Shown here piece after piece: positions 27,187 through 37,023 of a stretch of 55,998 nucleotides of DNA. The stretch comes from Planctomycetota bacterium. Its GTDB lineage: Bacteria > Planctomycetota > Planctomycetia > Pirellulales > Pirellulaceae. The notes below the pieces were generated by a model. It ran no database searches. It saw only the letters and a program-made list of their open reading frames with translations, and was not told the origin of the DNA. The stretch lies in contig JAJRVM010000199.1 in assembly GCA_024277285.1 (NCBI GenBank), positions 1 to 55,998 of the forward strand, written 5' to 3'. The position numbers and the translations under genes were made by a program. Numbering within the stretch: the first letter of the stretch is position 1; every line of letters begins with the position of its first letter.

Positions 27187-27516
27187 GCGTTCGATACCCC
27201 GGTGGCAAATTTGGATGTTGATCACTGAAGTATAATATACATGCGTACAGAGTCAATAGCGTTTGTACACCCTTGCGGTGGGGGGGGCGTGGCCAGGAAG
27301 CCGCAGGCTGACCGAGCCAAGAAGTCGGACATGGGAAGGGGCTGGGGCGGCCGCGTTCTGGTTGACATGTGATGTCAGAATCGAAGCGATGTCTGCAAGA
27401 TAAGCCCCGAAAGGGGCGCGCTATGACCGCCTGGGGTGGAGCACGGTCGCCGCGCATGCGGCCGACCTTGCGGAACCCTAGGAACGGCTCTCTCACGCGG
27501 TCGTCTTTGAGTGCGC
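27187..27516. other. Region between lexA and the acyl-AMP ligase gene
   Basis: About 330 bases holding the lexA promoter. Nothing else is recognised, and no terminator is obvious for the leftward acyl-AMP ligase operon that ends at 27517. Confidence 0.4.
27229..27256 (-). promoter_or_regulatory. lexA promoter with candidate LexA operator
   Basis: Reading leftward, TTGACT (27251-27256) and TATACT (27229-27234) are separated by 16 bases, giving near-consensus sigma-70 hexamers about 43 bases before the lexA ATG. Between them, at 27236-27249, is the imperfect palindrome TATAC-ATGC-GTACA. A repressor bound there would block polymerase, as expected for LexA autoregulation. The operator call is inference because I do not know the motif of this clade. 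Confidence 0.65.
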
Positions 27517-30500
27517 CTAGTGACGGAGTCCCTTTGCGACCAATGCTGCGTTTTCCGGCACGAGTTGTTCGCGTTGGAGGAATCTTACAATCGCCCCGAC
27601 CGTTTCTTCGAGCGGTGGTTCTGGGCAGAAAGAGGCTGTTCGTTCGCGATTGGTGCGATACTGGGTGTTATCGTAACGCTTGTGTCGCATGTGGTGAAGT
27701 TTGCGGAAGTTGGTGTTAAAGAAGGGGACGAGCGGATAGAGAAGATCGTCTTTCGTGCAGTGTTGGTTAATGTGATCCACGAAGCTATCGAGGTCCAGAT
27801 AGTGGAATTCGTAGCCAAAGTGGCGTGTGATCGACTCCGTGACAACGGGAAAACTGTAGTAGTCGTCGGCGGTCAAGTGGAACGTGTTTGCCGACGGCTT
27901 TTCAAGCTGGCTCACAGCGATCAGATTATCGGCAGCGACGTCGGCCGGCAGGAAGCTGACTTGGTTCTCAATGTCGACGGCGATACCGTGTCTTATCATG
28001 TATGCCAACACACGGACGGTAATGTCGCGTCGGACGTAATGCCCGCGACGCGAGGCGGTCAGCAGCGAAGGACGAAAGACACTCGCCGGTAGGCCTCGTC
28101 TTGCGGCTTCAAAAACCAGTTGCTCGGCAACCCACTTCGTCTGTGCGTAGCCGAAATCGAGTTCTTCCATGTTGGGGTTACTATCGGACTCCAGCAGACG
28201 TCGAGGCGCCGACCAACCGAAAATGAAGGTCGTCGAGATAAAGTGAAAAGCCTTGGTTCGGCCCTCGCAGGCCAGTCGCAGTGCTTCTTCGGTTCCCTGC
28301 ACGTTCGCCGTTCGCAACGCTTCATACGGTTGGACATAGTCTACCGTTGCTCCGCAATGGTAGATCGCCGAGGCTTCGTTGCGGATCCAGTTCCAGTGAT
28401 CTTCTGCCAAGCCAAGGCGTGGCTGGGCGAGATCGCCTGGCACCACACGAACGCGTCGACGCAACGTCTCGGCGGTCTCGACGTCGCGCGCGGCGATCCG
28501 CTGCAATGCCGATTCGATCCGCTGTTGGGCATGGTGTGTATCGCGAGATCGGACCATCACCGCCACGTCAGCATGGGAAAGGCGGAGCAAGGCGTCGAGC
28601 AAGAAACCGCCGAAAAACCCGGTTGCTCCGGTCAACAGGACCGTCCCATTGGGGCTTGAGGGTGCGTTTTCGCGCGGCGCGATATCGGCCGCAAGCTGAA
28701 CGTCTTGACGCATGAGCTCAGCCTCGCGACATTCGATGGCACGAAGTCGAGCAGAATAGACTTGGCGCGCCGCTTCGATCGGCAGGTGCTGCTGTTGTTG
28801 AAACTCTTCGATCATCTGCTTCAACTCGCCGACTCGGATCGTTTGCAGCATCTTCAAATCAAATAGCTCGTCCGAGTCGTAATTGCCTTGCGATTCGTAG
28901 AATTCCTTGATGAAAAGACTCAGGCTTACCAACGCGAGAGAGTCGACGCCAGCCTGGCCTAGTGTCAAGTCTTCGACGCCAGGGGAATTGATGCAAGCCA
29001 ACACATCTTGCAGTACGTGTGCGGAGGTGTCGCTATCCGTTTGCCGATGGCGAGATAAGACCTCCATTTCACCGGCGAGCCAGCGCCTGCGACACTCGTA
29101 CCGGGCGATTTTTCCGGACGAAGTCCTAGCGATGGAACCTGGCTTGACGGCGGCGAAGACCTCCACTTCCAAGCGACAGTTTCTGCGGACTTCCGCACAG
29201 ATTGTTTCGCCGTCGGGTGGGTCTCGGCGCGGCTTGATTTCCGCGACAATTGCCAACGCGTCGGAACCGTCGTCGCGCTCGATAGCGAACGCCGCGACCG
29301 TCCCTGGACGGTTGGAAGGGATCGCGCGCTGGACGACGCTCTCAATGTCATGCGGATAGTAGTTTTTTCCACGGAAGATGATCACGTCCTTTAACCGTCC
29401 GCAGATGAACAGTTCGCCCTCGTGAAGAAATCCAAGATCGCCGGTGCGCAGGTAGCCCTTGGAGAGCGCTCCGTTGACGAGCGTCGCTTCAAAGAGCGTT
29501 TTGCTCAACTCAGGTTGCTGCCAATAGCCGAGTGTTTTGCTGGCACCACGTAACCAAATCTCACCGATCTCGTCTTCCGCAAGTCGTTGGCGGTCTTTTG
29601 GGTTGACAATGTGTACTTCCAGCCCATCCAAGGGGCGTCCGGAACTCGCCAAATGCGTTGATTCGGCGTGGCGGTGGGAGTGCGGTTCGATTTGCAATAC
29701 GTTTTGTCGCAGCAGGTCGGTATTGACCGCAAGCTGTTGCCGGCCGCCTTGCGAAACAGCTAGCGTGGCCTCGGCAAGGCCATAAGCGGCCGTGACCGCG
29801 TCGCGCGACAGGCCGCATGCGGCGAATCGGTCGGCGAATCGAGTCATGGTCTCGCAACGCACCGGTTCGGAGGCGTTCATCATGGAACGGACGGAACGCA
29901 GGTTCAGGGATTCAAGATCCTGGTCCGAAACCACGTCCTTGCGCAGCATGTACTCGTACGCGAAGTTGGGCGCCGATGTGATCGTGCCACCAAACTTGGT
30001 GATTGCCTCGAGCCAGAGTAGCGGACGCCGCATGAAGCTAAAGTCCGAAAACGCGGCCAGGCGGCCTCCTGCAAGTATGGTGTTAAGGTAATATCCGATC
30101 AGCCCCATGTCGTGGTAGTGAGGTAGCCAAGACACGCCCACCGATTGCTCATGGTGCGTGGCCTGCCCGTTGTGAATGACGTTCCGATGCGACACCATGA
30201 CGCCACGCGGGTTCTCCGTCGAACCGGATGTATATTGGAGGAACATCGTTGGATGGGTATGGTCGGCGAATTCGGATAATTCGCCTTGCCATTGGTCCGT
30301 CCGGATCCAATCGCGCGACAAAACGGACTCGTTGTTGGACCGAGGCGGCTGGGAGCCGTCGCTGCCGCTCATGCTCCGCACTTGATCGTGACAGCGCTTG
30401 CCGGCAAGAATCACTCGAGCTTTGGCATCATCCGCCACGAGCGAGAGTTTTCTCATGCTGCCCTTGAAACCGGCTGCACTCAACGGTGCGACCGGAACAG

Positions 30501-30756
30501 GCAAAGCTCCTACTTTGAGACAGGCAAAAAACGCCACCAAGACTTCCAGGCCCGGTTCGTAGACCAGCAACACCGGTTCTCCGTGTCGCGCGATTCCTTG
30601 GTTGGCCAACTGCGCCGCCACGTAGTTGCTGCGCCAATGAAACTGGCGGTACGTGTAGGATTCAACCGTCGCGCCGGAACTATCCAGGAAGAAATAGAGT
30701 GCATCATCTCCCTGCTGTTCGACCCATCCGCTTAGACAACTGACGATATCTTCCAA
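27517..30756 (-). CDS. Fatty-acyl-AMP ligase - acyl carrier - thioester reductase fusion
   Basis: A 1079-residue three-domain enzyme. Residues 1 to about 560 are an adenylating domain of the FAAL class, with 'FLQYTSGSTENPRGVMVSH', 'SWLPHYHDMGLIG', 'YRTGDLGFL' and the C-terminal lysine region 'RTSSGKIARYE'. A carrier domain follows with the phosphopantetheine serine Ser606 in 'GVDSLALVSL'. From about 705 is an NAD(P)-dependent thioester reductase with 'LLTGATGFFGG' and the 'YAQTK' catalytic pair. The order predicts activation of a fatty acid, loading on the carrier and reductive release as aldehyde or alcohol. It begins 72 bases after the RND-type exporter gene, on the same strand. Confidence 0.92.
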   Translation of the reverse strand: MEDIVSCLSGWVEQQGDDALYFFLDSSGATVESYTYRQFHWRSNYVAAQLANQGIARHGEPVLLVYEPGLEVLVAFFACLKVGALPVPVAPLSAAGFKGSMRKLSLVADDAKARVILAGKRCHDQVRSMSGSDGSQPPRSNNESVLSRDWIRTDQWQGELSEFADHTHPTMFLQYTSGSTENPRGVMVSHRNVIHNGQATHHEQSVGVSWLPHYHDMGLIGYYLNTILAGGRLAAFSDFSFMRRPLLWLEAITKFGGTITSAPNFAYEYMLRKDVVSDQDLESLNLRSVRSMMNASEPVRCETMTRFADRFAACGLSRDAVTAAYGLAEATLAVSQGGRQQLAVNTDLLRQNVLQIEPHSHRHAESTHLASSGRPLDGLEVHIVNPKDRQRLAEDEIGEIWLRGASKTLGYWQQPELSKTLFEATLVNGALSKGYLRTGDLGFLHEGELFICGRLKDVIIFRGKNYYPHDIESVVQRAIPSNRPGTVAAFAIERDDGSDALAIVAEIKPRRDPPDGETICAEVRRNCRLEVEVFAAVKPGSIARTSSGKIARYECRRRWLAGEMEVLSRHRQTDSDTSAHVLQDVLACINSPGVEDLTLGQAGVDSLALVSLSLFIKEFYESQGNYDSDELFDLKMLQTIRVGELKQMIEEFQQQQHLPIEAARQVYSARLRAIECREAELMRQDVQLAADIAPRENAPSSPNGTVLLTGATGFFGGFLLDALLRLSHADVAVMVRSRDTHHAQQRIESALQRIAARDVETAETLRRRVRVVPGDLAQPRLGLAEDHWNWIRNEASAIYHCGATVDYVQPYEALRTANVQGTEEALRLACEGRTKAFHFISTTFIFGWSAPRRLLESDSNPNMEELDFGYAQTKWVAEQLVFEAARRGLPASVFRPSLLTASRRGHYVRRDITVRVLAYMIRHGIAVDIENQVSFLPADVAADNLIAVSQLEKPSANTFHLTADDYYSFPVVTESITRHFGYEFHYLDLDSFVDHINQHCTKDDLLYPLVPFFNTNFRKLHHMRHKRYDNTQYRTNRERTASFCPEPPLEETVGAIVRFLQREQLVPENAALVAKGLRH

Positions 30757-30828
30757 AGGTATCTCCCGTCATGGCCCCGACTCGGTACGTATCCATAACT
30801 ATCCATCATAGTCCGGAAGAGGGGGGCG

Positions 30829-33150
30829 TCAACGGTCAGGGTCGCCAGCGGAGGCCTGCGTGGGTTCGGTACACGGTCTGGGTTCGGTACGCTGGGTGTC
30901 GCTGGCCCGTTGGAAGTACTTGCCCAGTGGGCTGGCCAGGATCGCCGGCAGCAGGACCAGATCGCCGGGCAAGGCGGCCGCAAGCAGCAGGAAAATGAGT
31001 ATCGCGAACCGGCAAGTTGGCACAGACGTGCTTTGCACGAGCACGAGGATTCCCAACCCGCATATCAGCGTCGTCTGGACCATCGCCACCGCGCAACGGC
31101 GAAAGGCCTCCCGGATGGCCTCATGCCTATCGGCTCCCATGCCAATGGCGCGCGTGTACCACTTCAAGAAATGCAAGGTATCGTCCACGGCGATTCCCAG
31201 TGCGACGCTCGCTGTCAGAACCGAGCCAACGTCCACTTCCTGGCCGCACCAGCCCATCGTGCCGAATACGATGACGACGGGTGCAACGTTGGGAATCATG
31301 GCCAGCGTTCCCGCGCGGATGTCGTGCAGCACGACCATCATCAGAGGGCAAATCAGCACCACCGCGAGCATGAAGCTCTTGAGCAGATCGCTCAACAGTA
31401 GATGTTGGGCCGTCTCGACCATGGGAAGGAGCCCCGTGTGGCTGACGGCAACGTGGGGTATCGCTGCGCTGGTGTCGGCAAGGGTCTTGTCGATCGAATT
31501 CAAGACTTCTTCTGCGAGCACTGCGTAGTTCGATGTCTGCAGTGTGGGTACTCGAGTGCTAATGCGCCACAGTTCTTTCCCTGACGCTTGTGCAACGAGT
31601 CGTTCTTGCGTGAGCACAGAGCGGTTCTTTTCCAACCGATTTCGATAGATCGTACGGCGAATGACGCCCCCAGCTCCGCCCTGTTTAGGTAATTCCGGTA
31701 GAAAGGTGGCCGCTGAAACGGTGCTGGCCACTTCCGGGATCTGCCGAATCAATCGGTCCATCCGATGCACCAAGCTCACTCGGTCAAGGATGTCCAACGG
31801 GCAGTCCTTATCAAAGCTGACAATCACTTCGATCGTGCCGAGTGGTCCGATGTGCTCCTCGATCCAACGATAGTTGCGCACCAAATCGGTGTCGGCTCGG
31901 AACATCGCCTCTATCTTCACGGTCGTTTGCGTGTGTCGCAGGCCATATCCGACGATCAGCATGATGAAAATCGTTGCCAGAATGAGGCTACGGTAATATC
32001 GAATCACGAAGTCAGGCAACTGCTGAGTGAGCCAGCGGCGCGCTCGGCCAGGGAGTCGTTCGCCCAACACGTCTTTCGCTCGGCGCGTATTGCGCCGGGG
32101 CCAAAGTTCGAGTGCCGAAGGGACAAAGAACAGCATGACCACCAGTGCGATCATCAAGCAGCCAGCGGAGTAGTAGCCGAACTCGCGTATCGGCGCGATT
32201 TGGCTCACCCCCAGCGACGCGAGTCCGATCGATGTGGAGACTGCGGCAAGCAAACAGGGTTGCCATCCCAAGCGGAAGGCGCGCCAGCCAGCTCCTTGCC
32301 AGCCATGTTCTTGCCCCGCGTCTCGATAATAGTTGGCAAGATGTACCGATCCGGAGACGGTCAAAACGTAGACGAGGGCCGGGGCCACGATCAGAACGGC
32401 GCTGAGATGGGCGCCCGTGTAGTAAATGATCGCCATGGTCAGCAGTCGGCAGTATCCGGCAGCGAGCCCGATGACGACGATCAGTCGTACGCTGCGGAGG
32501 CAAAACCATGCTACAACCAATGTAATTACGGCAGCTTGCATCGTATAGCCGCGCACCGATCGCTCGCTTTCGATGTCCATGACATAGGCATCGTACGCCG
32601 CACCACCCATGCGGAGCTCCTCGGATGACAGGCCGCATTGTTGGGCAGCCGTTTGCTCGATCGCGTGAATCACCTGCTTCTGAGCACCTCGCCCGTGCTG
32701 GGTCAGCCTCACGATCGCACAGGTCATTTGCTGATCGGGACCTATCACGAACCCCGTCAAACGCCGCAAGGCTTCGCGCCGGCCGAGATTAAGCGGTTTC
32801 GAGGTCAAACGACGCATGAGCCGTTGGCCCGTGATGACCTCCTCGAACAGCCGGTCTTCATCGCGCCTCGCGTGGCGGCCAAGATCGCGCGTCAACGCGA
32901 CGGCAAGTCGTTCCAGTCGCGGATCATCAAGCGTACAGCCAGCCCACGAGACGAGGACCGAATCGTCAACGCCGAACTGTCTTAAGAACGACTCGTATTG
33001 GTTTCGCTGAGGGTGCCGGTCAGGCAGCCATTGCGTCAGGCCGGAAGTGTCGCAGTCGACGGCTTGTGAGCCGGGGATGACCCATGGGAGTGTCGCGACC
33101 AGCAGCAACGGTGCTAGAGCGGCAAGGATCAATCGTCTGGAAGCCTTCAT
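30829..33150 (-). CDS. RND/MmpL-type lipid exporter
   Basis: A 773-residue protein with the RND layout: helix 1 (about 6-28), a first periplasmic domain to about 200, helices 2-6, helix 7 near 380-400, a second periplasmic domain to about 585, then five helices with 'ALGIAVDDTLHFLKWYTRA'. It resembles hopanoid- and MmpL-type lipid transporters more than tripartite drug pumps, being shorter than AcrB. The frame is open to 33405, but those 85 residues lack membrane character and 33150 (MKASRRLILAAL) begins at the first helix. It is upstream of, and probably cotranscribed with, the acyl-AMP ligase/reductase, so it may export that enzyme's lipid product. Confidence 0.88.
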   Translation of the reverse strand: MKASRRLILAALAPLLLVATLPWVIPGSQAVDCDTSGLTQWLPDRHPQRNQYESFLRQFGVDDSVLVSWAGCTLDDPRLERLAVALTRDLGRHARRDEDRLFEEVITGQRLMRRLTSKPLNLGRREALRRLTGFVIGPDQQMTCAIVRLTQHGRGAQKQVIHAIEQTAAQQCGLSSEELRMGGAAYDAYVMDIESERSVRGYTMQAAVITLVVAWFCLRSVRLIVVIGLAAGYCRLLTMAIIYYTGAHLSAVLIVAPALVYVLTVSGSVHLANYYRDAGQEHGWQGAGWRAFRLGWQPCLLAAVSTSIGLASLGVSQIAPIREFGYYSAGCLMIALVVMLFFVPSALELWPRRNTRRAKDVLGERLPGRARRWLTQQLPDFVIRYYRSLILATIFIMLIVGYGLRHTQTTVKIEAMFRADTDLVRNYRWIEEHIGPLGTIEVIVSFDKDCPLDILDRVSLVHRMDRLIRQIPEVASTVSAATFLPELPKQGGAGGVIRRTIYRNRLEKNRSVLTQERLVAQASGKELWRISTRVPTLQTSNYAVLAEEVLNSIDKTLADTSAAIPHVAVSHTGLLPMVETAQHLLLSDLLKSFMLAVVLICPLMMVVLHDIRAGTLAMIPNVAPVVIVFGTMGWCGQEVDVGSVLTASVALGIAVDDTLHFLKWYTRAIGMGADRHEAIREAFRRCAVAMVQTTLICGLGILVLVQSTSVPTCRFAILIFLLLAAALPGDLVLLPAILASPLGKYFQRASDTQRTEPRPCTEPTQASAGDPDR

Positions 33151-33405
33151 CTTGCCCGCCGTTCTTTCCGCTCCGTCTACCGAAAGTCCATGAGGTATCG
33201 TGGCCGCACGCCGCATTCCTCCGAAATTGCAGCACTCACAGCCAATCGTGTTGAGCGTCTGCTCCCAATCCCAGCGAGAATGTACACGTTGGACCGCCGA
33301 AATACAACCAAACGTTGGGCGAACGGCAACGTGGTTCCCATACCGTTTGAGTCGCGTGCCACGGAGGCCGGCGCTGCCCGAACGGAAGCCGCACTCTCGG
33401 CGCAT

Positions 33406-33443
33406 GAAAAAACCCTTGGGTACTCTGGCGAGTACCCAAGGGT
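33406..33443 (-). terminator. Rho-independent terminator of the DUF1559/lipoprotein operon
   Basis: On the minus strand a 13-bp perfect stem (ACCCTTGGGTACT / AGTACCCAAGGGT, plus-strand 33412-33424 and 33431-33443) with a 6-base loop is followed by six T residues. It lies 36 bases beyond the stop of the small lipoprotein gene, and it isolates that operon from the exporter gene downstream. Confidence 0.93.
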
Positions 33444-33478
33444 CGCTTGGGCTTTAATTACAGCATGCAACCACAGAT

Positions 33479-33652
33479 TCAGGGGATCGTGGAGATGATC
33501 GCCGGCGGCGGCGGTGCCGTCTCGGAGGTTCCGGGGCCCCCTTCAGGGGCCGGCGTCTTATCATCGGACGGGACGGGCGTGTCGCTGCCACAACCGACGA
33601 TTGCGATACCAAGGGCCAGCACAAGGCATAGTGCCAAAAACCGTTTCAACAT
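33479..33652 (-). CDS. Small lipoprotein, 57 residues
   Basis: A short gene: ATG at 33652, stop at 33479. The product begins 'MLKRFLALCLVLALGIAIVG' with Cys21 next, followed by 'GSDTPVPSDD' and a Pro/Gly/Thr-rich tail containing four consecutive prolines. The hydrophobic signal ending in VGC is a lipobox. It starts 48 bases after the DUF1559 gene and is followed by the terminator, so the two form an operon. Small Cys-lipoproteins behind DUF1559 genes are common in planctomycetes. The role is unknown; a surface-exposed partner of the DUF1559 protein is the natural guess. Confidence 0.85.
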   Translation of the reverse strand: MLKRFLALCLVLALGIAIVGCGSDTPVPSDDKTPAPEGGPGTSETAPPPPAIISTIP

Positions 33653-33700
33653 CAGGCAATTCCAATAAAAAGGTTTCCAAGAGAAGTTTGTTCAAGTGAC

Positions 33701-34795
33701 CTACAGTCCCAGCCCATCCGGATCGACCCTCATGCCGTCCTTCATGCCGGACACATAGCGATAAGCGAGCCGATCGACGTTTAACGTCAAGCCACGCACC
33801 GCGCCGTCAGCCCAGGTGAACTGGACCAGACCACCGCTGTGGTCGGACCCATACATGTACCAGGTTTGGTGTCGCCAGAACAGCGCCGTTGGATTTGGCG
33901 TCGTTGTTAAACCCCAAGCGGTTGGCATGGCTCCACAACCAATCCAGGAAAAATTGAATTGCTTAGTCGCGGAGAACGATGAGTTCACGTCGGGACGCGT
34001 CCAACGCTTGCCGAGCCCACCTTCACCGAACAGCAACGTGTTGGAGGTGCCGTCAGCAACGTCGCCAAACTTGTACGTGCTGCGGTTGCCAAAGATTCCG
34101 CGATACTTGTCGAGCCAGTGGCCAGAAATCGTACCCAAAGCGCCGCCACAACTAAGGTAGTTGGTCAAACCGAGACCATTGTTGCCACCAAAGTACCCGA
34201 TGGTCACGGTACCCGGAGGGTTGAAGGTGTGGATCATGGCGACCGTTCCATTGGTGGCAAGACCATAGGCGTCGGTCGACGGGCAGACGAGCATGGGGAG
34301 CCTCGTCTTCGCGATGAACCAAGTCGAGTCGGTGGGAGTGAGATCATTCCACCAAGGACGCATCACCGACGGTACGGTGGGCATCGCGGGGTCATCCTTG
34401 AACTTCAGCGGATTGAACTCCACCATGATCTTGTCGGCGATCACTTGTTGTTCCATGTAAGGAAGCAGGTAAGCGTGCGTACCAAGCCATGGCTGTTCCC
34501 ATGTGCCGGGGCCACCCAAGCCGCGCGAGTTATCGATGCGCGAGCGGTCTGGGGTAAGAAGACCATTGTATCCCGGTGGAAAACGGTGATAGACGTCGTG
34601 GAAGTTGTGTGCTGCCAAGCCCAATTGCTTGAGCCGATTGGAGCATTGCATGCGGCGTGCTGCCTCGCGGGCCGCTTGAACCGCTGGCAGCAACAGCGCT
34701 ACCAGAATGCCAATAATGGCGATGACAACCAGCAATTCCACCAACGTAAAACCTTTACGTTCGCGGTTTTGCTTTCCCGAACTCGTTCTCAACAT
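33701..34795 (-). CDS. DUF1559 protein with pilin-type N-terminus
   Basis: A 364-residue exported protein. The prepilin cleavage and hydrophobic helix '[20 protein letters not shown]' lie near residues 14-33, followed by '[19 protein letters not shown]' and '[18 protein letters not shown]', the standard DUF1559 opening. The C-terminal half contains '[11 protein letters not shown]' and '[13 protein letters not shown]', also family hallmarks. The family is greatly expanded in planctomycetes, and members are thought to be processed by a prepilin peptidase and placed in pseudopilus-like or surface structures. ATG 34795 has CGGAG seven bases upstream and is preferred to the GTG at 34813. Confidence 0.95.
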   Translation of the reverse strand: MLRTSSGKQNRERKGFTLVELLVVIAIIGILVALLLPAVQAAREAARRMQCSNRLKQLGLAAHNFHDVYHRFPPGYNGLLTPDRSRIDNSRGLGGPGTWEQPWLGTHAYLLPYMEQQVIADKIMVEFNPLKFKDDPAMPTVPSVMRPWWNDLTPTDSTWFIAKTRLPMLVCPSTDAYGLATNGTVAMIHTFNPPGTVTIGYFGGNNGLGLTNYLSCGGALGTISGHWLDKYRGIFGNRSTYKFGDVADGTSNTLLFGEGGLGKRWTRPDVNSSFSATKQFNFSWIGCGAMPTAWGLTTTPNPTALFWRHQTWYMYGSDHSGGLVQFTWADGAVRGLTLNVDRLAYRYVSGMKDGMRVDPDGLGL

Positions 34796-35329
34796 AATAG
34801 AACTCCGATACACGTGACACGTAGGAAGGAAATACGAATAATTCAGGGTAACACCTTCACCGTCACCCAGTAGTGATGCGGATTCACCGTGAATCCGATT
34901 CCACTTGATGCCCGACGTCTAACTCGTTTGAATTGCCAAAGTCCGTTTCGCTCGTCTTCATAATGACGACCAGCGAGCCGAAAGGACAGTGAACTGATGA
35001 TCTCTGCTAAGTGGTCTTCACAAATTAGTGATCTTCACAAAGCGGTCTGCACCCCAATCACCAGCAACCATCTAATGCCTCGCGGCGCACCAAGCCACAT
35101 CCACTTAGTCACCTGGCGGTAGCAAGTTTGCTTTGGTGATGATGGATGTTCGCAGCAGCCGTTCCGCGTGCTGCTCCGCTGGCGTGCGGCGTCAAGCGGG
35201 GGACGACCGTTCCTATTTATTCGCTTACGCTACGGTTGAACGCGAATTGCCGATCAACCGGTGTTCCAAGATCTCATTCTAAGGAACGAAATACTTAATT
35301 CCAATGGTTTTTCAATGCAATTCCGAACA
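34796..35329. other. Intergenic region upstream of the DUF1559 gene
   Basis: About 534 bases between the end of the mutarotase gene and the DUF1559 gene, both leftward. A perfect hairpin CGGATTCAC / GTGAATCCG lies near 34877-34895. No coding frame is convincing. Confidence 0.5.
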
Positions 35330-36577
35330 TTAGTTTGAACGAAACCGATGGATCGTCGATTGTCGATAGGTTTCCCCAGGCCGCAAAATCACGCTCGGAA
35401 ACGCACGCTGATTCGGCGAATCTGGGTAGTGCTGAGTTTCCAGGCACAGGCCGTTGTTTCTGTTGTACCCCCCATTGGTGCTGTTTCCGTCGAGGAAATT
35501 GCCTGTATAGAACTGGATTCCTGGTTGTGTTGTGAGGATTTCCAACACGCGGCCGCTTTCAGGTTCAGTCACGCGCGCCGCCAGTGCCATGTCGCTATCC
35601 TGATTGCGCAAGACGAAGCAGTGATCGTAACCGGGAGGATCGCCAGTCACCTGATCGATCCGTTGGCCAATGCGGTGGGGCTTGCGGAAGTCGAATGGCG
35701 TGTTGGCAACCTCGGCCAATTGACCGGTGGGGATCAGCGTGTCGTCCACCGGCAGGTATTTGTCGGCAGCCAGCGTGAGTTGGTGGTTCAGAATGGTCCC
35801 CGATCCGGCACCGGCAAGATTCCAGTAGGAGTGATTGGTCAGATTGACAGGGGTTGCCTTATCGGTGACCGCTTCGTAGTCGATCCGCATCGCATTATGG
35901 TTGTTGAGTGTGTAAGTGACGATGGCCTTCAAGGTACCAGGGTATCCCTCCTCGCCGTCTTTACTCGTGTAGGTGAACCTGACGCCAACCTTATTTTCGT
36001 CTTGAACCGTTTGAGCGTCCCAGACAACTCGGCTGAAACCGATAATTCCACCGTGCAGGTGATTCGCATCATTGTTGGTTGCCAGTGAGTATTGCTTGCC
36101 GTCGAGTGTGAAATTGCCTTTGGCAATGCGGTTTGCGTAGCGTCCGACGGTGGCTCCAAAATAAGGGTGTTCTCCGAGGTAGCCATCGAGGCTATCGAAT
36201 CCCAGCGTGATGTTCGCCAGCTTGCCGTCTCGATCGGGCGTCTGGATTTCGACAACCGTCGCACCGTATGTCATGACTTTCATGACCAGGCCATGAGCGT
36301 TTACGCAGGTGTAAAGCGCCACTTGATTGTCATCGGTGGTCTTGCCGAACGGAGACTTGCTGACACTCATTTTGGCTCCTGTCGTCATGGCACATGTCTT
36401 TGTGCAGGGCTGGGCACGGCATCCGGCGCATGGTGCGGGGATGTTGGATGCGGGTTGTTGGGCGAGTACGCGGTGCGTTGGGCCCATGGTGACCAGGGTG
36501 GAGCCAACCAGCAGGGTGACCAAGGTGCACGCAGCACCCAAGGAGAAGTGCCGCGTCAGGAAGGCGTGTTTCATCAT
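35330..36577 (-). CDS. Exported aldose 1-epimerase (galactose mutarotase)
   Basis: A 415-residue protein with a signal peptide ('LGAACTLVTLLVGSTLV') and a Cys/Ala-rich linker ('CAGCRAQPCTKTC'), then the mutarotase beta-sandwich from about residue 75. Active-site motifs are 'GRYANRIAKG', 'NHLHGG', 'NLTNHSYWNL' with the catalytic histidine, and 'LCLETQHYPDSPN' with the catalytic glutamate. The enzyme interconverts alpha and beta anomers of galactose or other aldoses; the signal peptide puts it in the periplasm or outside, consistent with handling sugars from polysaccharide breakdown. Two adjacent ATGs (36577 and 36574) are possible starts. Frames further upstream are unlike the family. Confidence 0.92.
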   Translation of the reverse strand: MMKHAFLTRHFSLGAACTLVTLLVGSTLVTMGPTHRVLAQQPASNIPAPCAGCRAQPCTKTCAMTTGAKMSVSKSPFGKTTDDNQVALYTCVNAHGLVMKVMTYGATVVEIQTPDRDGKLANITLGFDSLDGYLGEHPYFGATVGRYANRIAKGNFTLDGKQYSLATNNDANHLHGGIIGFSRVVWDAQTVQDENKVGVRFTYTSKDGEEGYPGTLKAIVTYTLNNHNAMRIDYEAVTDKATPVNLTNHSYWNLAGAGSGTILNHQLTLAADKYLPVDDTLIPTGQLAEVANTPFDFRKPHRIGQRIDQVTGDPPGYDHCFVLRNQDSDMALAARVTEPESGRVLEILTTQPGIQFYTGNFLDGNSTNGGYNRNNGLCLETQHYPDSPNQRAFPSVILRPGETYRQSTIHRFRSN

Positions 36578-37023
36578 TCTAGGGATCCCCAAGGGTTCAA
36601 AAAAAGATGCGTTTTGGAACGGTCGTGCCAGCGTATAATGGAAGCACAATATGGACAGCGTATTATGAACAGCGCGTTGCGTGGCGTCCAGTTCTTGGAA
36701 TAAATCCCGGTCCGACCGCAAGAAGAGAGGTTGTTGCGGTAACTATTTCCGCGTGACCGAGATGGTAGGGCCCAGTAACTTGGCCTGGAACTCCTTCCCA
36801 AGGAGCGTGAAACGGCACTCCGAGTTGGTTCACGCTGCGGCGAGAGCGTGCCACGCACCGTGGTTGGGAGCAATTCCTGGGAATCTCTCTTGCGGAACCG
36901 CGCTTTGGGACGGCGAGCGTTTTGTGCTCGGGGGGGCGGATGCCGCGCCGCGCCGCGCGTGGTGCGCATTGCAGCAACTGGGACGTGAAAAAAAGACCGC
37001 AAAAGACCGTATAAGAAACTAAC
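36578..37023. other. Divergent intergenic region (mutarotase / second ECF sigma)
   Basis: About 446 bases. On the minus strand CATAATACGCTG and CATTATACGCTGG recur about 28 bases apart near 36635-36670, possibly -10 elements or a duplicated operator for the mutarotase gene. No gene is supported. Confidence 0.4.

Noticed and set aside
33151..33405. 85-residue N-terminal extension of the RND exporter
   Set aside because: It lacks membrane character and the first transmembrane helix starts just after ATG 33150. A GGAGGA site at 33217-33222 is directly against an ATG and too close to work.
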